A stretch of DNA of 6,311 nucleotides from an uncultured Clostridia bacterium (GTDB lineage: Bacteria > Bacillota > Clostridia > Christensenellales > Aristaeellaceae). Shown here one piece after another: positions 5,348-6,311 of the stretch (the stretch's first letter is position 1; every line of letters starts with the position of its first letter). The translations under genes and the position numbers were made by a program. Location of the stretch: the NCBI GenBank assembly GCA_946534455.1, contig CAMNCR010000157.1:1-6311 (forward strand), read 5' to 3'. The notes beneath the pieces are model-generated. The model was not told the DNA's origin and ran no database searches. It saw nothing but the letters and a program-made list of their open reading frames with translations.

Positions 5348-6279
5348 TCCCGATCCCGCACGGCTTCCCGCCGGTTCCTCTGCCCCAGCCTCCTTCCAGG
5401 GTCTTTCCACTGGATTTCGCTGACCAGCGCGGCGCCGATGATCAGTGCGGCACCGAGGCAGTTGACCGGGCTGAGCGGTTCCCGGAGAAAGGCCGCGGAA
5501 AACAGGATGGCGGAAACGGGATCCAGGTAGCTCAGCACGGCAACGGTCTGCACCTTCAGGCCGGTCATGCTGCCAAAGTACAGCGCATAGGCCACTCCGG
5601 TATGGAGAACACAGACCACGAGCAGCAGCAGGAGCGGCCCCGGCGTCAGCGTGATGCCGGTCCAGCCGCCGGTCGCCGCCAGATAGGGGATCATCACCAG
5701 CCCCGCAAACAGCAGCTGGATGACCGTCCTCTGGGTTGCGTCCGCTTCCGGCGCCCTCTTGTTCAGCATCACGACGCAGGCATACAGGGACGCCGCTCCG
5801 AGGCCCATCAGAATGCCCGTCAGGTTTCCGGCTCCGGATTCCCTCTCTCCGATGACGCCGGAGACCAGCACCATGCCGAGAACGGAGAGCAGCGCGCAGC
5901 ACGCCTTTTTCCCCGTCATTCTTTCCCCGAAGACCAGAGGAGAGAGCAGCATGACGATCGTCGGCTGCATGTAGTAGCAGAGCGTGGCGACGGAAACCGT
6001 CGTATGATTATACGCCTCAAAGAGCAGCATCCAGTTGAACCCGATCAGCGCCCCGGTCGCGCCGAAGCGCAGCAGCATCCGCCGGGGCAGCTGCCGGAAA
6101 ACGTGCCGGCCCCGCAGCCTGACATAAGCCAGCAGGGAGAGGCCGCCCAGGATGCCCCGCGCAAAGGCCAGAAAGGCGGAGGGCATGGGAATGCTCCGCC
6201 GGAAAATGCCGATGCTGCCCCAGATGAGCATGGCTGCCATGAACCGGATCATGGCTCTGCGTTCGTCTGTTGTGTTCAT
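5341..6279 (-). CDS. EamA/DMT-superfamily transporter
   Basis: This 312-residue inner-membrane protein belongs to the drug/metabolite transporter superfamily, whose members mostly export amino acids, metabolites or drugs. Two tandem EamA repeats of five helices each are visible, at about 12-140 and 153-286. Each repeat carries the typical helix-4/5 signature: SVATLCYYMQPTIVMLLSPL with FGER (96-120), and QTVAVLSYLDPVSAILFSAA with FLREPLS (244-270). The C-terminal tail (291-312) is strongly basic and cytoplasmic. Length and layout are normal for the family; the substrate cannot be predicted. I chose ATG 6279 because GGAAGG (6284-6289) lies 4 bases upstream, though this spacing is short. An in-frame ATG at 6309 would add ten residues, and its upstream region lies outside the window. 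The promoter is also outside. The gene converges on the hydrolase gene. Confidence 0.9.
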   Translation of the reverse strand: MNTTDERRAMIRFMAAMLIWGSIGIFRRSIPMPSAFLAFARGILGGLSLLAYVRLRGRHVFRQLPRRMLLRFGATGALIGFNWMLLFEAYNHTTVSVATLCYYMQPTIVMLLSPLVFGERMTGKKACCALLSVLGMVLVSGVIGERESGAGNLTGILMGLGAASLYACVVMLNKRAPEADATQRTVIQLLFAGLVMIPYLAATGGWTGITLTPGPLLLLLVVCVLHTGVAYALYFGSMTGLKVQTVAVLSYLDPVSAILFSAAFLREPLSPVNCLGAALIIGAALVSEIQWKDPGRRLGQRNRREAVRDREP

Positions 6280-6311
6280 GTTTCCTTCCAAATCCTGTTT
6301 TGGATGCATTC

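Noticed and set aside
3200..5902. Very long minus-strand open frame of 900 codons
   Set aside because: The second permease and hydrolase genes happen to lie in the same frame, and this frame is antisense and in register with both, so avoidance of TTA, CTA and TCA keeps it open. At its start it overlaps the real DMT transporter out of frame. The Arg/Gly/His-rich product has no recognisable domain.

Overview
The window looks like a chromosomal segment from a GC-rich gut or rumen-type member of the Clostridia (Bacillota). This is inferred from strong AGGAGG-type ribosome binding sites before most genes, a near-consensus sigma-A promoter, a sugar ABC importer without its own ATPase, a LacI/CcpA-type operator, and a small membrane protein resembling the clostridial DUF6106 family. 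No phylogenetic marker gene is present, so the assignment stays at class level and is uncertain.

Layout from left to right. Positions 1-261 are less GC-rich than the rest and hold no convincing complete gene. A minus-strand reading frame there looks protein-like but is broken near position 60. Positions 262-762 encode a small membrane protein with two helices and a cytoplasmic domain. Positions 763-967 are a regulatory region: an extended -10 promoter (823-851), a perfect 14-bp LacI/CcpA-type palindrome in the leader (890-903), a leader hairpin and a strong ribosome binding site. Positions 968-4066 are a three-gene CUT1 carbohydrate ABC importer: a secreted substrate-binding protein and two permeases that overlap by 8 bp. 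A 13-bp perfect stem-loop separates the binding-protein gene from the permease genes, and a Rho-independent terminator closes the operon at about 4079-4127. Positions 4175-5320 encode a lipoprotein alpha/beta hydrolase (esterase-like). Positions 5341-6279 on the minus strand encode a ten-helix EamA/DMT-family transporter that converges on the hydrolase gene.

How the genes may work together: the operon imports an unidentified sugar or oligosaccharide and is probably repressed through the palindrome until substrate appears or preferred carbon is exhausted. The ATP-hydrolysing subunit must be supplied from elsewhere, as with MsmX/UgpC-type shared ATPases. The surface-anchored hydrolase could remove acyl groups from the same carbohydrate before uptake, but it lies beyond the terminator, so the link is only proximity. 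The DMT transporter and the small membrane protein have no evident tie to sugar uptake.

I see no mobile element, CRISPR array, tRNA, rRNA or known riboswitch, and no sign of a previously undescribed system. The points most worth checking are the operator-controlled promoter, the inter-cistronic stem-loop, the apparently non-lipidated binding protein, and the broken frame at the left edge.
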